A stretch of 33,871 nucleotides of DNA from the NCBI GenBank assembly GCA_944391225.1, contig CALXSS010000020.1, positions 1-33,871 on the forward strand, in the 5' to 3' direction. The DNA comes from an uncultured Clostridia bacterium. GTDB taxonomy: Bacteria; Bacillota; Clostridia; UBA1381. The notes beneath the pieces are model-generated. The model had not been told where the DNA came from, did no database searches, and saw only the letters and a program-made list of their open reading frames with translations. Positions 23,556 to 30,443 of the stretch are shown here, piece after piece; position 1 is the first letter of the stretch; each line of letters begins with the position of its first letter. The translations under genes were made by a program, and so were the position numbers.

Positions 23556-23651
23556 TTGAATTTTGATCAAAAATAGTATACAATATAACCGATATTGCTA
23601 TAATTGACATTGTGATTAATTGTAATTTTAATGCGGCTATGTAATGCCGCA
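23556..23651 (+). promoter_or_regulatory. glmS promoter and leader hairpin
   Basis: TTGAAT (23556-23561) and TACAAT (23579-23584) have a 17-bp spacer. In the leader a short hairpin, TGCGGC (23632-23637) with GCCGCA (23646-23651), is followed by ATATTTTTA, resembling a weak attenuator. No glmS ribozyme core is visible in this 90-nt leader, so the usual glucosamine-6-phosphate self-cleavage control is absent here. Confidence 0.6.
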
Positions 23652-23677
23652 ATATTTTTAACAAGGAGGTACATACT

Positions 23678-25501
23678 ATGTGCGGTATAGTAGGATATAT
23701 AGGCTCGCAGCAGGCAGCGCCGATACTGCTTGACGGTCTCGAGAAGCTTGAGTACAGAGGCTACGACAGCGCGGGCATAGCTGTTCTTGAGGGCAGCGAG
23801 ATAAACGTGGCTAAGGCAATGGGACGCCTTAAGGTATTGAGAGAAAAGACAAACAACGGTCAGGACGTAAAGGGCGTTATAGGCATTGGTCACACACGCT
23901 GGGCTACGCACGGAGAGCCGTCAGATGTAAACTCACATCCGCATCTTTCGCAGTCGGGCAGATTTGCCGTAGTTCACAACGGCATAATCGAAAACTATAT
24001 GGCTCTTAAGAAAAGACTTATATCAAAGGGCTTTGAGTTCATTTCAGAGACCGACACTGAGGTAATAGCTCATCTTTTTGAATACTACTACAAGGGCGAC
24101 ATTATGGACGCCATGATAAAGGTCATTGACAGAGTTGAGGGTTCGTATGCTCTCGGCGTGCTCTGCTCGGATTATCCCGACAGCTTTATCGCAGTACGCA
24201 AGGCAAGCCCGCTCATCGTCGGACTTGGAAATGACGAGAACTTTATCGCCTCTGACGTTACCGCTATATTAAAGCATACACGCAGCGTTTACTATCTTGA
24301 GGATGATGAGATAGTAGTGCTCAAAAAGGATAGCGTAAAGGTCTACAACACAGACAAGGAAGAGATCGAAAAGGACGTGTTCACAGTAGACTGGGACGTT
24401 TCAGCAGCAGAAAAGGGCGGCTATGAGCACTTTATGCTCAAAGAGATAGAGGAGCAGCCAAAGGCGCTGCGCGCTACTATCTCGCCGCGAATAAAGGACG
24501 GCAGGATCGTTCTTGACGATGTTTCGCTCACAAAAGAGGACATCAAAAATCTCAGAAAAATATTTATCGTTGCCTGCGGCAGCGCGTACCATGTGGGCGT
24601 AGTGGGCAAATATATAATAGAAAAAATGTGCCGTATCCCCGTTGAAACGGTGATAGCGTCGGAATTCCGCTACAGTGACCCTATAGTTACAAAGAACGAT
24701 CTTGTCATCGTTATAAGCCAGTCGGGTGAAACGGCTGATTCGCTTGAGGCGCTGAAGGTCGCAAAGGATCACGGCGCGCGCGTGCTTTCGATCGTAAATG
24801 TGGTAGGCTCTGCCATCGCAAACGCGTCAGATGATGTTATCTACACCTGGGCAGGTCCTGAAATAGCGGTCGCAACAACAAAGGCTTATTCAACACAGCT
24901 CTCTGTTGTATATCTTCTCGCTATATACATGGCTGATAAGCTCAGCAACATAACATCGGGTCAGTACAAGAAATATGTAAGCGAGCTTGAGGCTCTGCCT
25001 GAGCTTGTGGAGGAAACACTCAAGAACAAGGATCAGATAGCTTACCTCGCTTCAAAATTCTACAACTGCCATTCAATATTCTTTATAGGCAGAAACCTTG
25101 ACTATGCTGTATCGCTCGAGGGCTCGCTCAAGCTCAAGGAGATATCATACATCCATTCCGAGGCATACGCAGCAGGCGAGCTCAAGCATGGAACTATCTC
25201 ACTTATAGAGGACGGAACTCTTGTTATAGCTCTTGCTACAGGCAAGGAGCTGTTTGACAAGACTGTTTCAAACATCAAGGAAGTTACCACAAGAGGCGCT
25301 GTTGTTATGGGACTTACTACCACAGAGCACAGCATGACAGGCATTGCGGATTACACCATACAGATACCGGCTGCGAACGAAATGTTCCTGCCGTCGCTTT
25401 CGGTAATACCGCTCCAGCTGTTCGGTTATTATGTTGCCGCTCAGAAGGGCTGCGACATCGACAAGCCAAGAAATCTCGCTAAATCGGTAACAGTAGAATA
25501 A
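23678..25501 (+). CDS. glmS: glutamine-fructose-6-phosphate aminotransferase (isomerising)
   Basis: The 607-residue enzyme makes glucosamine-6-phosphate from fructose-6-phosphate and glutamine, the first step to UDP-GlcNAc for the cell wall. The N-terminal class II glutaminase starts MCGIVGYIG with nucleophile Cys2 and contains GHTRWATHGEPSDVNSHPH and HNGIIENY. Two SIS sugar-isomerase domains follow, with ACGSAYHVG, VISQSGETADSLEAL and FIGRNLDYAVSLEGSLKLKE. The C-terminus DKPRNLAKSVTVE is the conserved end. Length is standard. It has an AAGGAGG ribosome binding site, its own promoter and a terminator right after the stop, so it is monocistronic. Confidence 0.98.
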   Translation: MCGIVGYIGSQQAAPILLDGLEKLEYRGYDSAGIAVLEGSEINVAKAMGRLKVLREKTNNGQDVKGVIGIGHTRWATHGEPSDVNSHPHLSQSGRFAVVHNGIIENYMALKKRLISKGFEFISETDTEVIAHLFEYYYKGDIMDAMIKVIDRVEGSYALGVLCSDYPDSFIAVRKASPLIVGLGNDENFIASDVTAILKHTRSVYYLEDDEIVVLKKDSVKVYNTDKEEIEKDVFTVDWDVSAAEKGGYEHFMLKEIEEQPKALRATISPRIKDGRIVLDDVSLTKEDIKNLRKIFIVACGSAYHVGVVGKYIIEKMCRIPVETVIASEFRYSDPIVTKNDLVIVISQSGETADSLEALKVAKDHGARVLSIVNVVGSAIANASDDVIYTWAGPEIAVATTKAYSTQLSVVYLLAIYMADKLSNITSGQYKKYVSELEALPELVEETLKNKDQIAYLASKFYNCHSIFFIGRNLDYAVSLEGSLKLKEISYIHSEAYAAGELKHGTISLIEDGTLVIALATGKELFDKTVSNIKEVTTRGAVVMGLTTTEHSMTGIADYTIQIPAANEMFLPSLSVIPLQLFGYYVAAQKGCDIDKPRNLAKSVTVE

Positions 25502-25504
25502 ATC

Positions 25505-25550
25505 AAAAAAGCTCCGGCATCCGTATGATGCCTGAGCTTTTTTATTTTTT
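25505..25550 (+). terminator. intrinsic terminator of glmS
   Basis: AAAAAAGCTC-CGGCATC (from 25505) pairs with GATGCCTGAGCTTTTTT (to 25543), then ATTTTTTTTT. Confidence 0.88.
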
Positions 25551-25558
25551 TTTGGAGC

Positions 25559-25682
25559 TGTAGGGGCGAATAGTATCCGCCAGCCATTAGCGCGGCGTGG
25601 ATGCGGGCAGATAATATCTGCCCCTACAAGAGCTCGGAAAGCTATCAATTGCCTGTATAACCCTAATATTTATTAACGAACC
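25559..25682 (-). repeat. dispersed repeat family A, copy 2 (inverted)
   Basis: Its reverse complement matches 8966-9101 over nearly its whole length, including a 27-bp identical core. The ends of the inner part are TGTAGGGGCGAATA and TATCTGCCCCTACA. It lies between the glmS terminator and the end of ruvC and abuts the ruvC stop codon. Confidence 0.85.
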
Positions 25683-25683
25683 G

Positions 25684-26187
25684 TTATTTTACACCATTCA
25701 GACCGAACATATTATTCATCTTGTTAGAGTGCGCGTGGCATATGGCTATTGCCAGAGCGTCGGCAGCATCATCGGGCTTAGGTATCACATTAAGTCCCAG
25801 CAGCATTTTTACCATCTGCTGTATCTGACCCTTGTCAGCTCTGCCATAGCCTGTAACGCTCTGTTTTACCTGCAATGGAGTATATTCAAATATCGGTATA
25901 TTTCTGTTGCGCACAGCCACAAGCAGCACGCCGCGCGCCTGAGCCACGTTTATAGCCGTTTTCTGATTTGAATTAAAAAACAGCTCCTCTATCGCCACAG
26001 CGTCAGGACTGTATTTGTCAAGATACATATTCATCTCGTCATATATCTTCTTAAGCCTGTCTACCGTGTTCATCCCTGCAGGCGTTGTAATAGCTCCATA
26101 TTCAAGAGTTCTGAACCTGTTTCCTCTGTACTCGACTGCACCAATACCCACTATCGCATAGCCCGGATCTATCCCTATTATTATCAC
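25684..26187 (-). CDS. ruvC: Holliday junction resolvase RuvC
   Basis: The 167-residue nuclease resolves Holliday junctions in concert with RuvAB. The acidic catalytic set is present: Asp7 (MIIIGIDPGYAIVG), Glu67/Glu68 (AIEELFF) and the C-terminal Asp140/Asp143 (PDDAADALAIAICH). Length is typical. The start is GTG 26187 with AAAGGTG upstream, the frame giving the conserved N-terminus. ruvA and ruvB are not adjacent; the neighbours are glmS (convergent) and argG (divergent). Confidence 0.97.
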   Translation of the reverse strand: MIIIGIDPGYAIVGIGAVEYRGNRFRTLEYGAITTPAGMNTVDRLKKIYDEMNMYLDKYSPDAVAIEELFFNSNQKTAINVAQARGVLLVAVRNRNIPIFEYTPLQVKQSVTGYGRADKGQIQQMVKMLLGLNVIPKPDDAADALAIAICHAHSNKMNNMFGLNGVK

Positions 26188-26198
26188 TCACATCACCT

Positions 26199-26245
26199 TT
26201 GCATAAAAATTCATTAAAGTTGTATAAAAATTCATAAATATTCAT
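26199..26245. promoter_or_regulatory. ARG-box-like operator cluster upstream of argG
   Basis: Two near-identical sites, TTGCATAAAAATTCAT (26199-26214) and TTGTATAAAAATTCAT (26219-26234), lie 20-21 bp apart and are followed by CATAAATATTCAT (about 26231-26243). The core fits ARG-box half-sites (TGAAT/ATTCA with an AT-rich centre) bound by ArgR/AhrC hexamers when arginine is abundant. It is placed just before the argG promoter and just after the ruvC start on the other strand. Confidence 0.65.
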
Positions 26246-26268
26246 CAGTATTTATTTTAATTTTACTA

Positions 26269-26297
26269 TTGAATATTTGAAAAAAATATTGTATAAT
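26269..26297 (+). promoter_or_regulatory. argG promoter
   Basis: TTGAAT (26269-26274) and TATAAT (26292-26297) are 17 bp apart. The 65-nt leader contains a small hairpin, GCAAG-TTTTG-CTTGC (26326-26340), just before the ribosome binding site. Confidence 0.75.
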
Positions 26298-26366
26298 ACT
26301 ATTATACTACAAAAACAAATGATTTGCAAGTTTTGCTTGCTGTCACACTGAAAGGAATGAAATATC

Positions 26367-27587
26367 TTGGCTAAGGATAAAGTTGTATTAGCATATTCAG
26401 GCGGACTTGATACTTCTATCATAATCCACTGGTTAAAGGAAAATTACGATTACGATGTTATCTGCGTTTGCGGCGACGTAGGTCAGGGCAAGGAAACTGA
26501 TGGTCTTGAGGAAAGAGCTAAGCGCACAGGCGCGCTCAAGTGCTACATTGCCGATCTGCGCGATGACTATGTAACAGATTACATATTCCCCACTCTTAAG
26601 GCAGGCGCTGTTTACGAGGGCAAATATCTGCTCGGTACATCACACGCACGTCCGATAATCGCAAAGGCTCTTGTTGACATCGCTCATAAAGAGGGCGCTG
26701 TTGCTATCTGCCACGGCGCAACAGGAAAGGGCAACGACCAGGTTCGTTTTGAGCTTTCGATCAAGGCTCTTGACCCGTCGCTAAAGATCATTGCTCCTTG
26801 GAGGATCTGGGATATAAAATCACGTGAGGATGCTGTTGACTATGCTGAAAAGAACGGAATAGAATGTCCGGTTACTAAGAAAGACCTCTATTCACGTGAC
26901 AGAAACATCTGGCACATCAGCCATGAGGGCGTAGATCTTGAAGATCCGTGGAACGAGCCGCAGTATGATTCACTGCTCAAGCTCGGAGTATCGCCCGAAA
27001 AGGCTCCGGATGAGGCTGAATATGTTACTATCGGCTTTGAGGCGGGTATCCCTGTTTCAGTTAACGGCGAAAAGCTCGCTCCGCGCCAGCTCGTTGAAAA
27101 GCTCAACGCTTTGGGCGGAAAGCACGGCGTAGGTATTGCAGATATAGTTGAGGACAGACTCGTGGGTATGAAGTCACGCGGCGTTTATGAAACACCGGGC
27201 GGCACTATCCTCTACACAGCTATCCAGGAGCTTGAATATCTCTGCCTTGACCGCGACACTCAGTCATTCAAGCGTCAGAGCGCTATCAAGTTCTCAGAAC
27301 TCGTATATGACGGAAAATGGTTCACACCTCTGCGTGAGTCAATGTCAGCTATGTTCGACGAGATGGAAAAGTATGTTACAGGCGAGGTTCGCCTCAAGCT
27401 TTATAAGGGCAACTGCATGCCGGCAGGCGCAAAGTCACCATACTCGCTCTACAGCGAGGAGATCGCATCGTTTGGCGACAGCCACGAGCTTTACAGCCAC
27501 AAGGACAGCGCAGGTTTCATAAACCTTTTCGGACTTCCGCTAAAGGTCCGCGCTATGATGAAGGCAAAGAACAATATAAAAGACTGA
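26367..27587 (+). CDS. argG: argininosuccinate synthase
   Basis: The 406-residue enzyme joins citrulline and aspartate at the cost of ATP, the penultimate step of arginine synthesis. The N-type pyrophosphatase loop [10 protein letters not shown] occupies residues 9-18. Further family hallmarks are [49 protein letters not shown] and [13 protein letters not shown]. Length is normal. The start is TTG 26367 with AAAGGA ten nt upstream; the ATG at 26357 is in another frame. It stands alone, without argH. ARG-box-like sites precede its promoter, suggesting arginine repression. Confidence 0.98.
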   Translation: MAKDKVVLAYSGGLDTSIIIHWLKENYDYDVICVCGDVGQGKETDGLEERAKRTGALKCYIADLRDDYVTDYIFPTLKAGAVYEGKYLLGTSHARPIIAKALVDIAHKEGAVAICHGATGKGNDQVRFELSIKALDPSLKIIAPWRIWDIKSREDAVDYAEKNGIECPVTKKDLYSRDRNIWHISHEGVDLEDPWNEPQYDSLLKLGVSPEKAPDEAEYVTIGFEAGIPVSVNGEKLAPRQLVEKLNALGGKHGVGIADIVEDRLVGMKSRGVYETPGGTILYTAIQELEYLCLDRDTQSFKRQSAIKFSELVYDGKWFTPLRESMSAMFDEMEKYVTGEVRLKLYKGNCMPAGAKSPYSLYSEEIASFGDSHELYSHKDSAGFINLFGLPLKVRAMMKAKNNIKD

Positions 27588-27598
27588 TAATATTTAGA

Positions 27599-27834
27599 GG
27601 GGCTGTAGCAAAATGCACAGACCACATAAAGCGAAAAGAACAAAGCAGATAAGCCATTTTTTAAGGATACTGCTATCAAGTTTAAGGTGGAAATTTTCAT
27701 AAATGAAAATTTCAGCATTAAAATCGCTTTATGTTACGAACGAAACTCACCGCTCGACGTACCCCCGTACGCCTTCGGGCAAGGGGGCTGCGCCCCTTCG
27801 TTTCGTCCGTTCTGCACTATTTTTCTAAAGCCCC
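27599..27834. repeat. MITE-like repeat family B, copy 2 (long folded form)
   Basis: The first 88 bp match 9133-9220. The ends are imperfect inverted repeats (GGGGCTGTAGCAAAATGCAC against GGGGGCTTTAGAAAAATAG). Inside are CATAAAGCGA / TCGCTTTATG (27624 and 27724 regions), GAAATTTTCAT / ATGAAAATTTC (27690-27700, 27703-27713) and a three-way fold: outer stem 27736-27745 with 27801-27810, inner stems CGTAC/GTACG (27758-27771) and AAGGGG/CCCCTT (27781-27798). Non-coding; it fills the gap between argG and the rubredoxin gene. Confidence 0.72.
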
Positions 27835-27836
27835 CA

Positions 27837-27876
27837 AGGCTGTTGCAAATTTTGCAACAGCCTCTCTCGTTTTTTG
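27837..27876 (+). terminator. intrinsic terminator downstream of argG and repeat B
   Basis: AGGCTGTTGCAAA (27837-27849) is perfectly complementary to 27851-27863 and is followed by CTCTCGTTTTTT. Member of the GCTGCTGCAAAA terminator family. Confidence 0.85.
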
Positions 27877-27892
27877 AAATCTTCTTTTCTCA

Positions 27893-27924
27893 CACAAAAA
27901 AAACACACGGCGCACCGTGTGTTT
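27893..27924 (-). terminator. intrinsic terminator of the rubredoxin gene
   Basis: AAACACACGG (27901-27910) and CCGTGTGTTT (27915-27924) form a 10-bp stem with a CGCA loop. On the minus strand it is followed by a T tract (complement of 27893-27900). It lies 8 bp beyond the rubredoxin stop. Confidence 0.87.
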
Positions 27925-27931
27925 ATGATCA

Positions 27932-28090
27932 TCAGTCAACCGGTGTAAAAGCATCCTTGCCGAGACTGCATGTCGGGCAAACCCAATCCTCGGGTACGTC
28001 CTCCCAGGCTGTGCCCGGAGCTACGCCGTTATCCGGATCACCCAGCTCAGGATCATACACATATCCACATGGGCATTCATATTTCTGCAT
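27932..28090 (-). CDS. rubredoxin, variant iron-binding spacing
   Basis: The 52-residue protein is a small electron carrier that holds one iron in four Cys. Family hallmarks are [33 protein letters not shown] and GKDAFTP. Two deviations are seen. The first Cys pair is Cys6-Pro-Cys8-Gly (one residue between, where rubredoxins have two), and the second is Cys38-x2-Cys41-Ser where Gly is usual. Either the iron site is altered or the shorter loop is tolerated in this lineage. ATG follows GGAGGGAAAC. The gene is monocistronic with its own terminator. Confidence 0.93.
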   Translation of the reverse strand: MQKYECPCGYVYDPELGDPDNGVAPGTAWEDVPEDWVCPTCSLGKDAFTPVD

Positions 28091-28177
28091 ACTGTTTCCC
28101 TCCTTTATTTTTTGTGCTGTATATATTATATATCACCGCTTACGTTTTGTCAAGACCTGAATATATACTTTTTTACT

Positions 28178-28495
28178 CTATTTTAATCTTGCTCCGCAGT
28201 GCGGACAGCTGTTCCTGAACCAGATGCGTAAACCATAACGTCTGCCGCATTCGGGACAGGCGAGCATGTCGCTGAATACAGAGCCTATAATACTGCCGAT
28301 AAACGCACCTACCGCAGTGAATACGCCGTATCCATAACCCTTTGCCCAGCTGTATAAGCCTAAAATTATAATAAAAGAAATACCGATCCTGTCAAGCGTT
28401 ATCTTTATAAGCATGCCCGCTTTTCTGTAAACTATACCTAACACTATGCACGCGCAGCACGCGGCTATAATAATAGCAGCCTCGATTGTATCCAT
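28178..28495 (-). CDS. small membrane protein with C-terminal zinc ribbon
   Basis: From ATG 28495 (AGGGTGAT upstream) the product has 105 residues. Two or three hydrophobic helices are present: IEAAIIIAACCACIVLGIVY (about 3-22), IGISFIIILGLYSW and VFTAVGAFIGSIIGSVF. A C-terminal zinc ribbon follows, with Cys-x2-Cys (CPECGRRYG) and Cys-x2-Cys (CPHCGARLK) facing the cytoplasm. Family unknown. A longer start at GTG 28504 would overlap the ribosome binding site. It lies 87 bp before the rubredoxin gene on the same strand and may share its transcript. Confidence 0.75.
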   Translation of the reverse strand: MDTIEAAIIIAACCACIVLGIVYRKAGMLIKITLDRIGISFIIILGLYSWAKGYGYGVFTAVGAFIGSIIGSVFSDMLACPECGRRYGLRIWFRNSCPHCGARLK

Positions 28496-28628
28496 GATCA
28501 TCACCCTGATACAGTATATACCCTAAATAAATATTCTGCAACCATGTTAATGTAAATTATTTCTTACATACTTTTAAGATTTACAGCCTGTTCTAATGAC
28601 CTTAAATTGTATACAATGCTAATGGATT

Positions 28629-28658
28629 TTGCAAATTTGTTGTGATACAATATATAAT
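28629..28658 (+). promoter_or_regulatory. probable promoter of the ABC exporter operon
   Basis: TTGCAA (28629-28634) and TATAAT (28653-28658) have an 18-bp spacer, 45 bp upstream of the chosen start. Confidence 0.5.
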
Positions 28659-28703
28659 AATAAACAAGGGGAGAAATGCACAAGGGAGGCGCTCAGAAAC
28701 AAA

Positions 28704-30443
28704 ATGAAACGGATCTTTATATACCTGAAGCCCAAGCTCAAACGAATTTTTGCAGGTCTTACCATTAAAACTATAGGCACTCTTATGGATCTTGTTATCC
28801 CTTGGATACTCGCCTATATGATAGACACGGTCGTCCCGCAAAAAAGCGTCCGGCTTATTATTCTATGGGGCTTCATCATGGTCATATGCTCGATATGCGC
28901 GCTGCTCGGCAACGTTATTGCCAACAGAATGGCGTCAGCTATAGCGCGAGATACCACACTCAAGATCAGGCACGATCTTTTTTCCAAGATAACACATCTT
29001 TCATGCAGGCAGACAGATGAATTTACACTGCCGTCTCTTATTTCAAGATTGTCCACCGATACCTATAATATTCACCAGATGATAGGCATGATACAGCGAA
29101 TGGGCGTTCGCGCGCCGATACTGCTCGTAGGCGGAATAATAGTTACAATGACGCTTGAGCCGGTGCTGACGCTTGTAATGCTGTGCACTATACCTCCGCT
29201 CGCGTTCATAGTATGGTCGGTAGCGAAAAAGGGCGTGAAGCTCTACACCGCCCTGCAGCGGCAGATAGACCGAATGGTCAGGATAGTGCGCGAAAACGTT
29301 GCCGGTATACGCGTTATCAAGGCGCTTTCCAAAACAGACTATGAAAAGGACAGATTCGGAAAGGTGAACAGCGATGTTGTGGCGGCAGAAAAGAGCGCCA
29401 AATACAATATGGCAATATCCAACCCTGCGATGAACCTTTTCCTGAACGCCGGACTGACCTTCGTTATACTTGTGGGCGCGTTCCGCGTAAACGCCGGAAT
29501 AAGCCAAACGGGTAAAATAATAGCGTTCATGACCTACTTTACAATAATCCTCAACGCCCTGCTCTCAGTAAACAGGATATTTATGATAGTATCACAGGGC
29601 TCGGCTTCTGCTAACAGAATAAGCCGCGTGCTTGACAGCCCCGATGAATTTACAACAGGCGCGCCGGATCACAAAAACACGGGCGGCTTTATAGATTTTG
29701 AGGACGTATCCTTTTCCTACAGCGGTCCGGGAGCTGTGCCTCAGCTTAAAAACATAAGCTTTTCGCTTAAAAAGGGGCAGACGCTCGGCATTATAGGTCC
29801 AACAGGCTGTGGAAAATCCACGCTTATCCAGCTGCTGCTGCGTTTTTATGACGCAGATGCGGGTACCGTAAGGATAGACGGTGATGATGTGCGCTCACTC
29901 TCGCTTGACAGGCTGCGCAGCAAATTCGGAATAGTATTCCAGAACGATTTTATTCTTTCCGATACGATAGAGGAAAACATCGTATTCGGCAGACACATAG
30001 GCGAGCGCGAAGTGCTCGAGAGCATCAAGAACGCGCAGGCGTTTGAATTCGTGGACGAGCTTGACAAGGGACTCAACCACATGCTCACAGCCCGCGGCAC
30101 GAATGTGAGCGGCGGACAGCGCCAGAGGATACTCATATCCCGCGCGCTCGCGGCTGATCCTGAGATACTTATTCTTGACGATTCCTCAAGCGCGCTCGAC
30201 TACAAAACCGACGCGCAGCTCAGAAACGCGGTAAATGAAAACTATTTCGAAACAACTACCATAATAGTGGCTCAGCGTGTAAGCTCCATAAGCCACGCCG
30301 ATCTGATACTTGTAATGGACGGCGGAAAAATAGTCGGAGCAGGCACGCACGAGGAGCTGCTCAATACCTGTGATGAATACAAGCTTATCGCTGATTCACA
30401 GATGGGCGAAGATATGATGGAGGGAGGCGCGGATGATGAGTAA
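28704..30443 (+). CDS. ABC exporter half-transporter A (permease-ATPase) with degenerate Walker B
   Basis: From ATG 28704 the product has 579 residues: six membrane helices (about 15-310) and an ATPase domain with Walker A GPTGCGKST at 365, signature VSGGQRQRI at 468 and Walker B LILDDSSSALD. In the last, residue 493 is Asp where the catalytic Glu is usual. This is the non-catalytic subunit pattern of heterodimeric exporters (BmrCD, LmrCD, TM287/288). The nearest AGGGAGG is 14 nt upstream of the ATG, rather far. A 30-codon frame starting at ATG 28676 with AAGGGG overlaps the start and may couple translation. The next gene overlaps by 11 nt and supplies the partner. Confidence 0.93.
   Translation: MKRIFIYLKPKLKRIFAGLTIKTIGTLMDLVIPWILAYMIDTVVPQKSVRLIILWGFIMVICSICALLGNVIANRMASAIARDTTLKIRHDLFSKITHLSCRQTDEFTLPSLISRLSTDTYNIHQMIGMIQRMGVRAPILLVGGIIVTMTLEPVLTLVMLCTIPPLAFIVWSVAKKGVKLYTALQRQIDRMVRIVRENVAGIRVIKALSKTDYEKDRFGKVNSDVVAAEKSAKYNMAISNPAMNLFLNAGLTFVILVGAFRVNAGISQTGKIIAFMTYFTIILNALLSVNRIFMIVSQGSASANRISRVLDSPDEFTTGAPDHKNTGGFIDFEDVSFSYSGPGAVPQLKNISFSLKKGQTLGIIGPTGCGKSTLIQLLLRFYDADAGTVRIDGDDVRSLSLDRLRSKFGIVFQNDFILSDTIEENIVFGRHIGEREVLESIKNAQAFEFVDELDKGLNHMLTARGTNVSGGQRQRILISRALAADPEILILDDSSSALDYKTDAQLRNAVNENYFETTTIIVAQRVSSISHADLILVMDGGKIVGAGTHEELLNTCDEYKLIADSQMGEDMMEGGADDE

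Noticed and set aside
23585..23677. glmS ribozyme
   Set aside because: The leader is about 90 nt and lacks the conserved ribozyme core; only a small hairpin is present.
26340..26366. T-box or riboswitch upstream of argG
   Set aside because: The leader is only about 65 nt with one 5-bp hairpin and lacks a T-box motif; ARG-box-like sites explain control better.
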